A model generated the notes under the pieces. That model did no database searches. It saw nothing but the letters and a program-made list of their open reading frames with translations, and was not told the origin of the DNA. This document shows positions 13,598-23,652 of a DNA stretch of 64,000 nucleotides, piece after piece. A program made the position numbers and the translations under genes. The stretch spans positions 5,986,501 through 6,050,500 of the forward strand of contig NZ_CP081299.1 in assembly GCF_019711195.1 (NCBI RefSeq), given 5' to 3'. Every line of letters begins with the position of its first letter. Position 1 is the first letter of the stretch. This DNA comes from Dyadobacter sp. NIV53 (lineage in GTDB: Bacteria > Bacteroidota > Bacteroidia > Cytophagales > Spirosomataceae).

Positions 13598-16500
13598 TTA
13601 ATCCAGAATCAATACTTTCAGTGTCTCAGTTGCTGAGGCTGATTGAATTTTAAGGAGATAAATACCTTCCGGTAAAGACAAAACGGAAACATCCACTTCT
13701 GTTTTTAATTCAGGTTTTATGTTTACCGGGTTAATAATTGGAAATACCTTCCCCGATGTGCCGATAAGCTTCATACTGACTTTGCCTTTATGCCGGCCGG
13801 ATAATTTAATGGTAAATTTATTATGAGTAGGGTTCGGATAAGTTTCTGATTTGCTGAACTCCTCTTTTTTTGCAGTACTGATATCTTCCTGTGCAATCCG
13901 GACTGCTGTGGCGCTGACGGGAATAACTTCAATCGCAGACAGTTTAGGGATATTGGCAGTGCCTTTTGTAAAATTTATATTCAGCCTGCCATCGGTTACG
14001 GTTACAGGAAAGGTTTCCAGAACGGGCCGCAATGATCCGCCTGCTTTTGCATATACATCATAATTGGTAAGCTTCGTAACATTTTCAATAGCAACATTGA
14101 ATTTTCGCTTGCCTACACCTCCGGCTGGTTTTCCGGGAGCACCGAAATAGGTTTCAGCAAAGTGCAGGATCACATTATAAGAGCCGTTTTGTACGGGTAT
14201 ATCATAATTAAATGCCTCCGAGGAACGCTCTGACCGGTATAATACATCATCTGTTGTATTCAGGATATCAACTGTACCGGGCAGGGGAGACGCAGTACTC
14301 GCAGTACCGCCATAGTATGCATCGGCAATAAACGGCCGGTTTCCCGTAGCCGTGTAGGCACTGCCCGCCGAATTGATACGTATTGCTGTCGCTGGGATGT
14401 TACTGACTGTTACCGTAATAGCTTCTTCATCAGACAAAGTTGGTGAACCGTTGTCTGTCACTTTTACTGTGAATGGAAAAGTACCGGTTGCTGTTGGCGT
14501 CCAGCTGAAAACACCAGTAGATGCATTGATTGTGGCTCCTGCCGGGACAGTTCCGGTCAACGAAAATGTTTTGGTCTGCCCTGCATTTGGATCAGTTGCT
14601 GTTGCAGTAAAACTCAGAACTTTTCCAACCGTAACGGATTTATTCCCAATTGCTGAAAGTACCGGAGCCTGATTAGGCGGGTTGTTGACTGTTACCTGAA
14701 TGGATTTTTCATCGGACAAAGCTGGCGAACCGTTGTCCGTAACTTTTACCTTAAATGTGAACAGACCTGCTGTTGATGGTGTCCAGCTGAAAACACCTGT
14801 CGAAGAATTGATTGTAGCCCCGCCCGGAACGGTTCCGGTTAATGAAAACGTCTTCGTTTGTCCCGCATCAGGATCGGTTGCTGTCGCTGTGAAAGTTAGT
14901 ACCTGGCCCACAGTAGCCGTTTTATCTCCAATTGATGTAAGTACCGGAGGCCGGTTTACAACTGGTGCCTGTGGTGTTACCTCAATAGCACACAGAATAG
15001 GCTGGTTCACTGTACCTTTTGTGAAATTAATGTTCAGATAATTGTCATTAACCGCCACCGTGAATGTTTCCAGTACAGGCCGTATTGCCCCTCCTGCCTT
15101 AGCATAAATATCATAATCGGTCAGTTTTCTGCTGCCTTCAATGTCAACATTGAACTTACGTTTGTTAACTCCTCCCGAGGCTTTTTCGGGAGCACCGAAA
15201 TAGGTTTCAGCAAAATGCAGCACCACTTTATACGAGCCGTTTTGTACAGGGATATTGTAAACAAAGTCAGTGGAACTACGCGCTGTACGGTACAAAACAT
15301 CGTCAGTTGTATTCAGGATATTAACTGTGCCTGGCAGAGCGGATGAAGTACCAGCAGTCCCGCTAAAATAAACATCAGCCATAAACTGGCGGTTTTCAGT
15401 AGCAGTGTATTCACTGCCTGCCGAATTGATCCGTATAGTTGTTGCCGCGGGACTACTAACAACTACATTAACCACTTCTTCATCGGACAAAGCGGGTGAA
15501 CCGTTGTCCGTAACTTTTACTGTAACCGTGAACGGGCCTGCCGTCGTTGGAGTCCAGCTGAAAACGCCTGTTGAAGGATTGATGGTAGCTCCGCCCGGGA
15601 CATTTCCGGTTAATGAAAAGGTTTTGGACTGCCCCGCATCCGGATCGGTTGCTGTAGCTGTAAATCCTAATGCCTGGCCGACAGTAGCAGTTTTTTGTCC
15701 TATTGGCGTAAGTACGGGTGGCTGGTTTGGCGGATCACTAACCGTTATCTTAACCTCTTCTTCATCGGACAAAGCGGGTGAACCGTTGTCCGTAACTTTT
15801 ACTGTAACCGTGAACGGGCCTGCCGTCGTTGGAGTCCAGCTGAAAACGCCTGTTGAAGGATTGATGGTAGCTCCGCCCGGGACATTTCCGGTTAATGAAA
15901 AGGTTTTGGACTGCCCCGCATCCGGATCGGTTGCTGTAGCTGTAAATCCTAATGCCTGGCCGACAGTAGCAGTTTTGGATCCTACTGGAGTTAGTACGGG
16001 TGGCTGGTTTGGCGGATCACTAACCGTTATCTTAACATCTTCTTCATCAGACAAAGCTGGTGAACCGTTGTCAGTAACTTTTACCGTAATTGTGAACGGG
16101 CCTGCCGTCGTTGGAGTCCAGCTGAAAACGCCTGTTGAAGCATTGATGGTAGCTCCGCCCGGGACATTTCCGGTTAATGAAAAGGTTTTGGACTGCCCTG
16201 CATCCGGATCGGTTGCTGTGGCCGTAAATCCTAATGCCTGGCCGACAGTAGCAGTTTTTTGTCCTATTGGCGTAAGTACGGGTGGCTGGTTTGGCGGATC
16301 ACTAACCGTTATCTTAACCTCTTCTTCATCGGACAAAGCGGGTGAACCGTTGTCCGTAACTTTTACTGTAACTGTGAACGGACCTGCCGTCGTTGGAGTC
16401 CAGCTGAAAACGCCTGTTGAAGCATTGATCGTAGCTCCGTCCGGGACATTTCCGGTTAATGAAAACGTTTTGGACTGTCCCGCATCCGGATCGGTTGCTG

Positions 16501-19500
16501 TAGCTGTAAATCCTAATGCCTGGCCGACAGTAGCAGTTTTGGATCCTATTGGTGTTAGTACGGGTGGCTGGTTTGGCGGATCACTAACCGTTATCTTAAC
16601 CTCTTCTTCATCAGACAAAGCTGGTGAACCGTTGTCGGTAACTTTTACCGTAACTGTGAACGGGCCTGCCGTCGTTGGTGTCCAGCTGAAAACGCCTGTT
16701 GAAGCATTGATCGTAGCTCCGTCCGGGACATTTCCGGTTAATGAAAACGTTTTGGACTGTCCCGCATCCGGATCGGTTGCTGTGGCTGTAAAACCTAATG
16801 CCTGGCCGACAGTAGCAGTTTTTGATCCTATTGGCGTAAGTACGGGTGGCTGGTTTGGCGGATCACTAACCGTTATCTTAACCTCTTCTTCATCGGACAA
16901 AGCGGGTGAACCGTTGTCCGTAACTTTTACTGTAACTGTGAACGGACCTGCCGTCGTTGGAGTCCAGCTGAAAACGCCTGTTGAAGCATTGATCGTAGCT
17001 CCGCCCGGGACATTTCCGGTTAATGAAAAGGTTTTAGTCTGCCCCGCATCCGGATCGGTTGCTGTTGCCGTAAATCCTAATGCCTGGCCGACAGTAGCAG
17101 TTTTGGATCCTACTGGAGTTAGTACGGGTGCCTGGTTTGGCGGATCACTTACGTTAAGACTATAACTTGCATTTGCAGAACAGGTTCCTTTTGTAGCAGT
17201 GACTGTAATATTAAATTCAGAACCTGCATTTGCAGGTGTTCCGTTTAGTAAACCGGAAGATGATAAGGAAAGTCCGGAAGGCAATCCTGTCGCAGTAAAA
17301 GTATATCCCGTAGCATTTACGCTGATTGTTTGGTTATATGCAACCCCTTCAGTTGCATTTGGCAAGGCATTTCCGGTAACAGGATTGAACACGAGCGTTG
17401 GACAGGAAGTGCCATACGTTGCTTTGTAAATGCCATTAATTGCCGGAAAGAAAGCATATAATATTCCCTTAATATTCTCAGTCGTATAAGTAACTGCATT
17501 GTTATTCATGGTCAGCCCTGTTAACTGGCTGTTATTGCCATTAACAGGAAGCATGGCACGTAAATTGGTTGACCCATCAGCAGTGGTAATGGTAAAGTTC
17601 AATGCATTATTACTCCATGTCATGTCTTTGAACGAAGAATTATTGCGTCCATCCAGCCAGGTAAGCATTTGTTTGGCAGAAACTACGGGAATTTGTCTTT
17701 GCAATGCTGAAGCAACAATGGCATCTGAACCGTCACTGCTGTTACCGCCATTTTGGTCAGTATGCATATTGGCTGTAAACACACCGTAATAACCTTTATC
17801 AATTGCATTGTCCAGCAATTTATTGATATGCGCTGCATAAGTAATTCCTGATTCATCGGTTAACTGGGTGACTGCCTGGTAAACATCAATCAGGCTGCCA
17901 TCCAGATCTGCAAAACGCATTGGCATACCTGAACCTGTAAACATTCCCGGCCTGTCATTTACCCAGGCTTCCGGCCAGTAATAGTAATCTGCATCCAGCC
18001 GGATTCCTTTTTCCAGTTCAACTTTTGGTTTGGTTGCCCAGTCACTCCATGCTATACAATGCGTCCGGTTGGTAGTTGGCGGGGAAAGTCCCGGGAATTT
18101 TTGTGCAAGATCAGGTAATTGGTCATCAAAGAAACGTCTTAAGCCATTCACAGTATAATCCCCGCAGTTGGTGTTCAAATGAAGTGCTATTTCAAAACCC
18201 TGGGTCTGAAATGCCGCAGCCTGTGCATTTGTAATGGGCGTATTTGAATAAATATAGGAGGTTCCCCTTACTGCAGTCCAATTGTTTACTGCCTGCTGGT
18301 CATTGGAAGGGCTCTTGCTGATGTAATCATTAAACCTTCCGATTGTACCTCCATTTCCATGATCATCCCCTGTCATGATAACAGCGGCCTTTAAGCCTCT
18401 TGGCAAATACCAGAACCGGGGCAATGGTTTCTTTTCCAGATTACTTTGAAGGATAATATTAGCCAGGAACCGTTGCTGTTCATCTGCCTGTGGAATCTCA
18501 ATTTTGTTAAAATCAACCCAGTCAGGGAAAAACATATCGTCGGAGCGTATCGGATTTATTTGCCCGTCACGTTTCTGGCCTGCCCATGCAGGGTTGCCCT
18601 GACGTGTGTAAACAACGGACTTTGCAAGATCGTAAGTAAATGCAATAGCCTTTCCGCTGCCAACATCACGTGTGGTAACCGCAGGATTGCTGGTGGCAAC
18701 AGTAGCACTGGAGTAGAGGTTGGCCAGGCTGGCAGCACCACTAAGAGTATATAAATCTGCCTGGCCATGAAATTGAATGGTTTCATTAACTATACCCACA
18801 CCTGGCCCGCTGGCATTAATTTTCAGGTACTTGTCAGTCAATGACCCGCTAATGGCTGTGATACCAAATAGTGAAGCCAGTTGTTCATTTGGTTTAAATG
18901 CAATCAAAGTGCCTCCCGCATTGACCCATGTAGTGAGTGAATTGACATTGGCAGCAGAAAGAGAAATTTCCCCCAGTATGATCACATCATAATCATTGAG
19001 CAATGAAGGTGTGGCTGTTATATCTGAAATATCTTTTGCAGCAAACTCATTCAAACCTTCGGCTCTTAAAATTTCTACCGGATACCGGCTGAACGGATTG
19101 GCCTCATCACTGATAACCAGTATAGGGCCGCCAGGGCCGTCATTGGGAGATGGTCCTGGTTTGCCTTGTGTAGTAAATGTTACATTATAATTTGCGGCCA
19201 GTTCATTTCCTGCCAGATCCGTAACACCACTATTTCCGCCAGTTACGGAAATAGTATAATTAGTTGAATAATCCAGGTTAGAAGCGGGATTGAGCGTGGC
19301 AGTAAGCGTATTGGCATCATAAGTAACCGCAGCCGGAACGGGTGAGCCTGCATCAAGCAGACGGATAGTACTGGCTGAAACTGTATTTTCGCTAATAGCT
19401 TCATTAAATACTACGGTAATATTGGCTGAAACATTTACTGCCGAAGCATTCGCAGCCGGAGAAGTAGAGGCCACAGCTGGTGGTGTGGTATCCGCCGTAT

Positions 19501-21850
19501 TGCCGGAGCTAAATACTACATCCACATAATAATTGCTTGATCCGTAGGAATCAGTTGGAAAAGCAGGTACAGAAGTGTATGAATAAACACCATTATTTCC
19601 ATCTTCCCCATTCGCCAGACCTCTCAGAACGCCGTTTATTTTGGCCTCGGCAAAATACATATTGGTAGCCGAATAATAACCCGCACTGCTATGGTACGAA
19701 ATGATATAAGTGGTATTGGCAGTGATTGCTACCGGCGATGCAAAACTTACCTGCTGCCAGCCGGATGCTGTTTCATTTACAAAAGTTGCCTCAGCTAATT
19801 TCACACCGGCACTATTATATAATTGTCCGGTGTGTGTGCCCGAATTACCGGCTTGTTTATAAAAGCGTACGCCTGTGACAGAACCATCGGTATTGGAATG
19901 AAATTTCATACCTAACTGAATACCATTGCCATTGTCGTTATATAATGAACCTGCAGGCGCATCAGTTGCCTCGTTAAATACCGTGCAGGGACAGGATTGC
20001 GCCACTGGTGGTGTCACGGTTACATTAACCGTAGCAACCGCACTTATATTTCCTGAATCATCAAAAGCACGGCTGCGGATCACAGTATTTCCCTGTGTGG
20101 TTGGGGTCCACGCAAAAGTCCAGGTATTTGTTCCTTTTGCGAGCCGCCAGGTAGTGCCTCCGTCCGTAGAAACCTCTATACCGGCAATGGTGCCGGCATC
20201 TGCCGCTGTACCCTTTATGGTGAATGTGGAACCACTTGGAATATTGCCCGAGGCAGAAGGCGAAGTAATGGTATGAGTAGGGGCCTGTGTATCATTAGAA
20301 GCAGTTGCTGCTACCAGACCGGCTTGTAAAGTGCCTGGCTGAACGTGCATGTCCGCAAATAAATTAATTGTCGCCTGTTGTATGGCCGGGCTGACTGGTT
20401 CATTATTGTACCTGTCGTGATTGATATCTAGTCCCCAGGTCCATTGTACGGTACCCGCTGCAAATACCAGTGCACCGCTATTATGTTTGTAAAGGGTAAG
20501 ATGGTGGGTCTGGCCATCCAGAATGGTCGATGACAAAATAATCCTTCCTGCCGGATAAGACGAACGGTAGGATTCCTGTTCCGGGTCCCATTCATAACCA
20601 AGTGTATTGGGCGTCAGGCTGGCAGTTTCCCCGTCATCCAGAGAAGCCACTGAAGTATTACGCCAGAAACGCAGATTTTTATATTCACTCGGTACCTGTA
20701 TCGTACCTGAAACGCCATTCCAGCTGGCTTGCCCGCTGAGTTCATTTTCGGGTTTACAGCCATTGGCACCGCCATATTCACATCCGCTTCGCCAAAGCCC
20801 TGTCCATTCGGAAGTTGGGTCACATTTGGTACCACATGTATTTTCACCTGAATTTCCTTCTTTGTAACATACCAAAGTGCGGTAATTATTAGTAAGATCG
20901 TTAGAAGTATCTGTGATGCTTCTTTCCCAGCGGGTTTTCCAGTACACCTCGTTACCGCCAAAAAAAGCGAGGTGTTTTCCTGCATTACGCGCAGCTGCAA
21001 CATTGTCCCGCATGCCTTTAGACCAGTATTCATCATGGCCGACTGACATAAATACATCATGATTTAGGATCAGGTTTCCTCGACGCTCCGTATCTACATC
21101 GGTCGTATAGGACATATCGTAACCGTTTCTTTCGAGGAAGCGGATCATCGGATATTCGGAATTAAATAACCAGTCTTCTTCGGCACCACCGCCACCTCCG
21201 CCTTCACGCGTGAGAAATGGCCGGTTATAGCTCACTTTCGGTGATTTGACGCCACTAACTCCGGTATACAAACTCTTACCATTCGTACTGATATCACCAA
21301 ATACATTGTAAGCCTGCCAGGTAGCATCCGAAGTCTGGAAAAAGAGGTCAGAAGTGCTCGCGTCATCTCTCACAACAAACGCAATATGACTGGCTCCTAA
21401 GTTGTCATTCCGTATCAATTTGGCAAGATAAATACCAGAAACCGCTGTGGCTGGAATAGCCCATTGAGCTGATACTGCCCAGTTTCCGCAATCTACAAGC
21501 CCGGTACCATCGGTCTCACATGCCGGTTGTGCTGTAACACCTGTTACATTTAAGGTTGTGATAAGCCTCGCACCATTGCCCTGATAATAACCAAGCCTGT
21601 AAATTTTTATCAGGTAACTGCTGGCATTGGTTTTAATCTTGAATATTGCGGTTTCACCTTTATTATAACTGATATCCGTTGCAAATCCCTGGATACTTCG
21701 GTCTCCGGCACCGTCTATATCCCATTCGCTGGCAGGATTTCCGGTTTTGGCATTTTCGGTTACAATAGCATTTGTCTGAGCGGATAATTCTGAAAAGCGC
21801 AGAAGACAAATCAATAATAAACTAACTGTGAGATGTAATGATCTTAACAT
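13598..21850 (-). CDS. 2750-aa multidomain T9SS protein: dimethylformamidase-like, deacetylase-like, malectin
   Basis: Signal peptide MLRSLHLTVSLLLICLL, cut near LSAQ. Approximate domains: N,N-dimethylformamidase beta-subunit-like region (30-500; SVGHDEYWS and FFGGNEVYWKTRWE); Ig-like (517-613); DUF4082 (617-777); Big_5 (787-893); a class I amidotransferase-like Rossmann region (905-1140; GPILVISDEANPFSRYP); a polysaccharide-deacetylase-like region (1144-1450; MTGDDHGNGG, HLNTNCGDY); an Ig-like domain; six 94-aa Ig/cadherin-like repeats (about 1567-2133); malectin domain 1 (2150-2310); two more Ig-like repeats; malectin domain 2 (2487-2653); T9SS type A tail (YPNPTHNKF ... LKVLILD). It is exported and probably anchored at the surface, with carbohydrate binding by malectin. 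Whether any enzyme domain is active cannot be told. Ends at the shared terminator. The start is supported by the signal peptide directly after ATG. Confidence 0.88.
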   Translation of the reverse strand: MLRSLHLTVSLLLICLLRFSELSAQTNAIVTENAKTGNPASEWDIDGAGDRSIQGFATDISYNKGETAIFKIKTNASSYLIKIYRLGYYQGNGARLITTLNVTGVTAQPACETDGTGLVDCGNWAVSAQWAIPATAVSGIYLAKLIRNDNLGASHIAFVVRDDASTSDLFFQTSDATWQAYNVFGDISTNGKSLYTGVSGVKSPKVSYNRPFLTREGGGGGGAEEDWLFNSEYPMIRFLERNGYDMSYTTDVDTERRGNLILNHDVFMSVGHDEYWSKGMRDNVAAARNAGKHLAFFGGNEVYWKTRWERSITDTSNDLTNNYRTLVCYKEGNSGENTCGTKCDPTSEWTGLWRSGCEYGGANGCKPENELSGQASWNGVSGTIQVPSEYKNLRFWRNTSVASLDDGETASLTPNTLGYEWDPEQESYRSSYPAGRIILSSTILDGQTHHLTLYKHNSGALVFAAGTVQWTWGLDINHDRYNNEPVSPAIQQATINLFADMHVQPGTLQAGLVAATASNDTQAPTHTITSPSASGNIPSGSTFTIKGTAADAGTIAGIEVSTDGGTTWRLAKGTNTWTFAWTPTTQGNTVIRSRAFDDSGNISAVATVNVTVTPPVAQSCPCTVFNEATDAPAGSLYNDNGNGIQLGMKFHSNTDGSVTGVRFYKQAGNSGTHTGQLYNSAGVKLAEATFVNETASGWQQVSFASPVAITANTTYIISYHSSAGYYSATNMYFAEAKINGVLRGLANGEDGNNGVYSYTSVPAFPTDSYGSSNYYVDVVFSSGNTADTTPPAVASTSPAANASAVNVSANITVVFNEAISENTVSASTIRLLDAGSPVPAAVTYDANTLTATLNPASNLDYSTNYTISVTGGNSGVTDLAGNELAANYNVTFTTQGKPGPSPNDGPGGPILVISDEANPFSRYPVEILRAEGLNEFAAKDISDITATPSLLNDYDVIILGEISLSAANVNSLTTWVNAGGTLIAFKPNEQLASLFGITAISGSLTDKYLKINASGPGVGIVNETIQFHGQADLYTLSGAASLANLYSSATVATSNPAVTTRDVGSGKAIAFTYDLAKSVVYTRQGNPAWAGQKRDGQINPIRSDDMFFPDWVDFNKIEIPQADEQQRFLANIILQSNLEKKPLPRFWYLPRGLKAAVIMTGDDHGNGGTIGRFNDYISKSPSNDQQAVNNWTAVRGTSYIYSNTPITNAQAAAFQTQGFEIALHLNTNCGDYTVNGLRRFFDDQLPDLAQKFPGLSPPTTNRTHCIAWSDWATKPKVELEKGIRLDADYYYWPEAWVNDRPGMFTGSGMPMRFADLDGSLIDVYQAVTQLTDESGITYAAHINKLLDNAIDKGYYGVFTANMHTDQNGGNSSDGSDAIVASALQRQIPVVSAKQMLTWLDGRNNSSFKDMTWSNNALNFTITTADGSTNLRAMLPVNGNNSQLTGLTMNNNAVTYTTENIKGILYAFFPAINGIYKATYGTSCPTLVFNPVTGNALPNATEGVAYNQTISVNATGYTFTATGLPSGLSLSSSGLLNGTPANAGSEFNITVTATKGTCSANASYSLNVSDPPNQAPVLTPVGSKTATVGQALGFTATATDPDAGQTKTFSLTGNVPGGATINASTGVFSWTPTTAGPFTVTVKVTDNGSPALSDEEEVKITVSDPPNQPPVLTPIGSKTATVGQALGFTATATDPDAGQSKTFSLTGNVPDGATINASTGVFSWTPTTAGPFTVTVKVTDNGSPALSDEEEVKITVSDPPNQPPVLTPIGSKTATVGQALGFTATATDPDAGQSKTFSLTGNVPDGATINASTGVFSWTPTTAGPFTVTVKVTDNGSPALSDEEEVKITVSDPPNQPPVLTPIGQKTATVGQALGFTATATDPDAGQSKTFSLTGNVPGGATINASTGVFSWTPTTAGPFTITVKVTDNGSPALSDEEDVKITVSDPPNQPPVLTPVGSKTATVGQALGFTATATDPDAGQSKTFSLTGNVPGGATINPSTGVFSWTPTTAGPFTVTVKVTDNGSPALSDEEEVKITVSDPPNQPPVLTPIGQKTATVGQALGFTATATDPDAGQSKTFSLTGNVPGGATINPSTGVFSWTPTTAGPFTVTVKVTDNGSPALSDEEVVNVVVSSPAATTIRINSAGSEYTATENRQFMADVYFSGTAGTSSALPGTVNILNTTDDVLYRTARSSTDFVYNIPVQNGSYKVVLHFAETYFGAPEKASGGVNKRKFNVDIEGSRKLTDYDIYAKAGGAIRPVLETFTVAVNDNYLNINFTKGTVNQPILCAIEVTPQAPVVNRPPVLTSIGDKTATVGQVLTFTATATDPDAGQTKTFSLTGTVPGGATINSSTGVFSWTPSTAGLFTFKVKVTDNGSPALSDEKSIQVTVNNPPNQAPVLSAIGNKSVTVGKVLSFTATATDPNAGQTKTFSLTGTVPAGATINASTGVFSWTPTATGTFPFTVKVTDNGSPTLSDEEAITVTVSNIPATAIRINSAGSAYTATGNRPFIADAYYGGTASTASPLPGTVDILNTTDDVLYRSERSSEAFNYDIPVQNGSYNVILHFAETYFGAPGKPAGGVGKRKFNVAIENVTKLTNYDVYAKAGGSLRPVLETFPVTVTDGRLNINFTKGTANIPKLSAIEVIPVSATAVRIAQEDISTAKKEEFSKSETYPNPTHNKFTIKLSGRHKGKVSMKLIGTSGKVFPIINPVNIKPELKTEVDVSVLSLPEGIYLLKIQSASATETLKVLILD
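15447..17138 (-). repeat. Six tandem 282-bp coding repeats
   Basis: The junction motif GGCGGATCAC recurs at 15729, 16011, 16293, 16575, 16857 and 17139, exactly 282 bp (94 codons) apart. Each unit is an Ig/cadherin-like domain from NQPPVLTPIG to DEEEVKITVSDPP. Copies differ by a few alternating variants (GSKTATVGQ or GQKTATVGQ; INASTGV or INPSTGV; VPGGATI or VPDGATI), as expected from gene conversion. It produces a 586-codon antisense open frame that is not a gene. Confidence 0.93.
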
Positions 21851-22371
21851 ATTAATTAATTGATAAGTGAGAAACTGAACAGATTAATCAGGTAGTCAAA
21901 AAAAGGAATCGTAATTATTTATTAATTCAAATAGGGCAATACAAGAAACTATGGCCTGTATTTCAGGTCATTATGGACTGGTTATTGCAGGTAAGGTGTT
22001 GTTACATTAATACAGGAATATCCACTGAAAAAATATTCATTGCCTTAAATTTATTATGGACGGGTTTATTTTCTGCTAATATGAATTTGATAATATAAAT
22101 TAGAATTCTGTTGTATCTGCAAAAATAGAAACAAATTGAAATTAACAAGTAAGTACTTCAAATATTATTGTAAATATTTAATTTACAGCTAGTTAAGTAA
22201 AATTAGTTCTGTTTTTAGATAAATAAAATGTATTTTCTCTATCTAACTAAAGCGAGCACTTATAGGAATCATTAGGAAGTTGTTTAAAGATATTATTGCA
22301 GCACTTATAGTTACTCTTATATATATACGTTTTAACATAGTTGAAAAAACATATCCAAACTGACTACACAA
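21851..22371. other. AT-rich intergenic region
   Basis: About 520 bases upstream of the 2750-aa gene and downstream of the Hsp20 terminator. No open frame with coding character was found. A possible minus-strand -7 box TATTTTTG (reads CAAAAATA at 22120-22127) has a TTG 18 bases further upstream, but is about 270 bases from the start codon, so its assignment is weak. Confidence 0.4.
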
Positions 22372-22423
22372 AAAAATACCATAAAATGTACCCTATACCA
22401 TGGATACACTTTGTGGTATTTTT
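22372..22423 (-). terminator. Rho-independent terminator of the Hsp20 gene
   Basis: Arms 22372-22390 and 22405-22423 form a 19-bp stem with two positions that pair as G-U in one orientation, around a 14-nt loop. Read leftward it is followed by a T7 run. It begins about 30 bases after the Hsp20 stop. Confidence 0.75.
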
Positions 22424-22455
22424 GCTTTATGCAACTTTGTGTAAGGCAATAAATA

Positions 22456-22948
22456 TTAGCTTACGTTTACTTCCTGCGCTGGTTTATTGGTTTCAGGATT
22501 TTTAGGCAGCGTTACGGTCATCACACCATCAACATAACCTGCACTGATGTTGTCGGTCAGTACTTTTCCGTTTAGCTGAAATAAACGTTCAGAAGGAACC
22601 AGGCTGATATTCCTGATAAACATACTTGTTTTTACTTTCTTCGACGTTTTCCGGCACACTGTAAGAGATAGCCAGTATATCGTCGCTTACGGAAATTTTG
22701 AAGTTGCTTTTATCAAGGCCTGCAGCATAGAGGGAAATAATAAATGAAGTATCATTTTCTTCAATATTGGCGGCCTTGCGATTACCAAAGCGACCGCCGG
22801 ATGTTTTTCCCCATGGTGATTTGCCACCAAACTGACCGCCAAATCTTTCTGCAAATTTTTTGAAAGGCCCTCCGCCGCATGCATGGTTTTTAGGCCCAAA
22901 TCCTTGTTGATTCTGTGAATCGGTTGCTGTGTTCTGATTAGTATTCAT
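22456..22948 (-). pseudogene. Hsp20/alpha-crystallin small heat-shock protein, frame-disrupted
   Basis: ATP-independent holdase chaperone family. The N-terminal frame (from 22948) has a Gly/Phe-rich arm (CGGGPFKKFAERFGGQFGG) and the start of the alpha-crystallin domain (FIISLYAAGLDKSNFKISVSDDILAISY). It meets TGA at 22589-22591 just after QEYQPGSF. The next frame carries on with the conserved second half ERLFQLNGKVLTDNISAGY and DGVMTVTLPKNPE. Removing the single A at 22591 (+ strand; TTCAGAAGG to TTCGAAGG) restores one 163-residue protein of usual length. Either a recent lesion or a sequence error. It lies 77 bp downstream of a small membrane-protein gene and is probably co-transcribed with it. 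The family call is firm; whether it is functional is open. Confidence 0.8.
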
Positions 22949-22999
22949 GACTTTTGTTTTTACGAGTTTTTAATTTGTATTGAATTGTTTTTGTTTAAT

Positions 23000-23021
23000 C
23001 GGGCAGCTTATATTCTGCCCG
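23000..23021. other. Intercistronic hairpin
   Basis: CGGGCAG (23000-23006) and CTGCCCG (23015-23021) form a 7-bp stem with an 8-nt loop, between the small membrane-protein gene and Hsp20. There is no T-run on the transcribed strand, so it may be an attenuating or RNA-protecting hairpin rather than a full terminator. Confidence 0.4.
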
Positions 23022-23025
23022 CTTT

Positions 23026-23328
23026 TTAATTAATAGGCACAATAGTGGCTGCTCTAATGACAGGGTCTGCATTTACAGTCACACGGCTTGCCCAACGATT
23101 ATGTTTACCAATCGGGCCGAATCCGCCATGGCCAACTTGTCCGTACTCGCCGGAATTTTGCATCATATAATGCCTTCCCGAACTGCGTGCTATCAGCGTC
23201 GCTACTCCGGCAATTACTGCAAGTGCTGCCAATAATTTAAAAAGTGTGATCAGAATAAATGAGGCAATACCTACGATCACTGTTGCGCCGATGAGGCGGG
23301 GGAATATAAAACGAAATTTATTGTTCAT
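23026..23328 (-). CDS. Small membrane protein upstream of Hsp20
   Basis: 100 residues with a basic N-terminus (MNNKFRFIFPR) and one long or two short hydrophobic segments (about 12-46: LIGATVIVGIASFILITLF then LLAALAVIAGVATLIA). A glycine- and basic-rich tail follows (YGQVGHGGFGPIGKHNRW). I do not recognise a family. The position directly before an Hsp20 gene with a similarly Gly-rich N-terminus suggests a shared stress transcript, possibly an inner-membrane partner; this is inference only. ATG at 23328 follows an AT-rich leader and is the only sensible start. Confidence 0.6.
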   Translation of the reverse strand: MNNKFRFIFPRLIGATVIVGIASFILITLFKLLAALAVIAGVATLIARSSGRHYMMQNSGEYGQVGHGGFGPIGKHNRWASRVTVNADPVIRAATIVPIN

Positions 23329-23628
23329 GTTTTTTTGTTTTTAATGGTTAACTTTTAATGATGACGTTTGATTAAAATTTTTACTTTAACTATTTTAAAA
23401 ATATTTACTTTTCTTTTTTAAGGCAGACGATCCATCCAGGTTTTTACTTTATTTAGTGTAAAACTTTTTTTCGGTTCTGCCTTTCTTATCTGGGTAGACG
23501 GATGAGGAAATCGTTTTACTTTAAAGTTTTTGAAAATATTTTTACAGCAATAATTCACCGGGATTATCTGGGAGTTATCCGCATAAGAAAATTGTAAAAA
23601 CAGAATAGCAGGAAACAAAAAAAGGCCA

Positions 23629-23652
23629 GCATAAGCGAGGGCACTGAAAAAG
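23629..23652 (+). repeat. Left end of the IS: target duplication and IRL
   Basis: Target duplication GCATAAGC (23629-23636) followed at once by IRL GAGGGCACTGAAAAAG (23637-23652). IRL matches the complement of the right end at 15 of 16 bases. Confidence 0.85.

Noticed and set aside
6353..17138. CRISPR or satellite array
   Set aside because: Repeats are 720 and 282 bp, in frame and coding, with no short repeat-spacer pattern or cas genes.
15405..17165. 586-codon open frame on the + strand
   Set aside because: It is the antisense of the six 282-bp repeats; its own repeat period equals that of the real gene and it has no sensible protein motifs.
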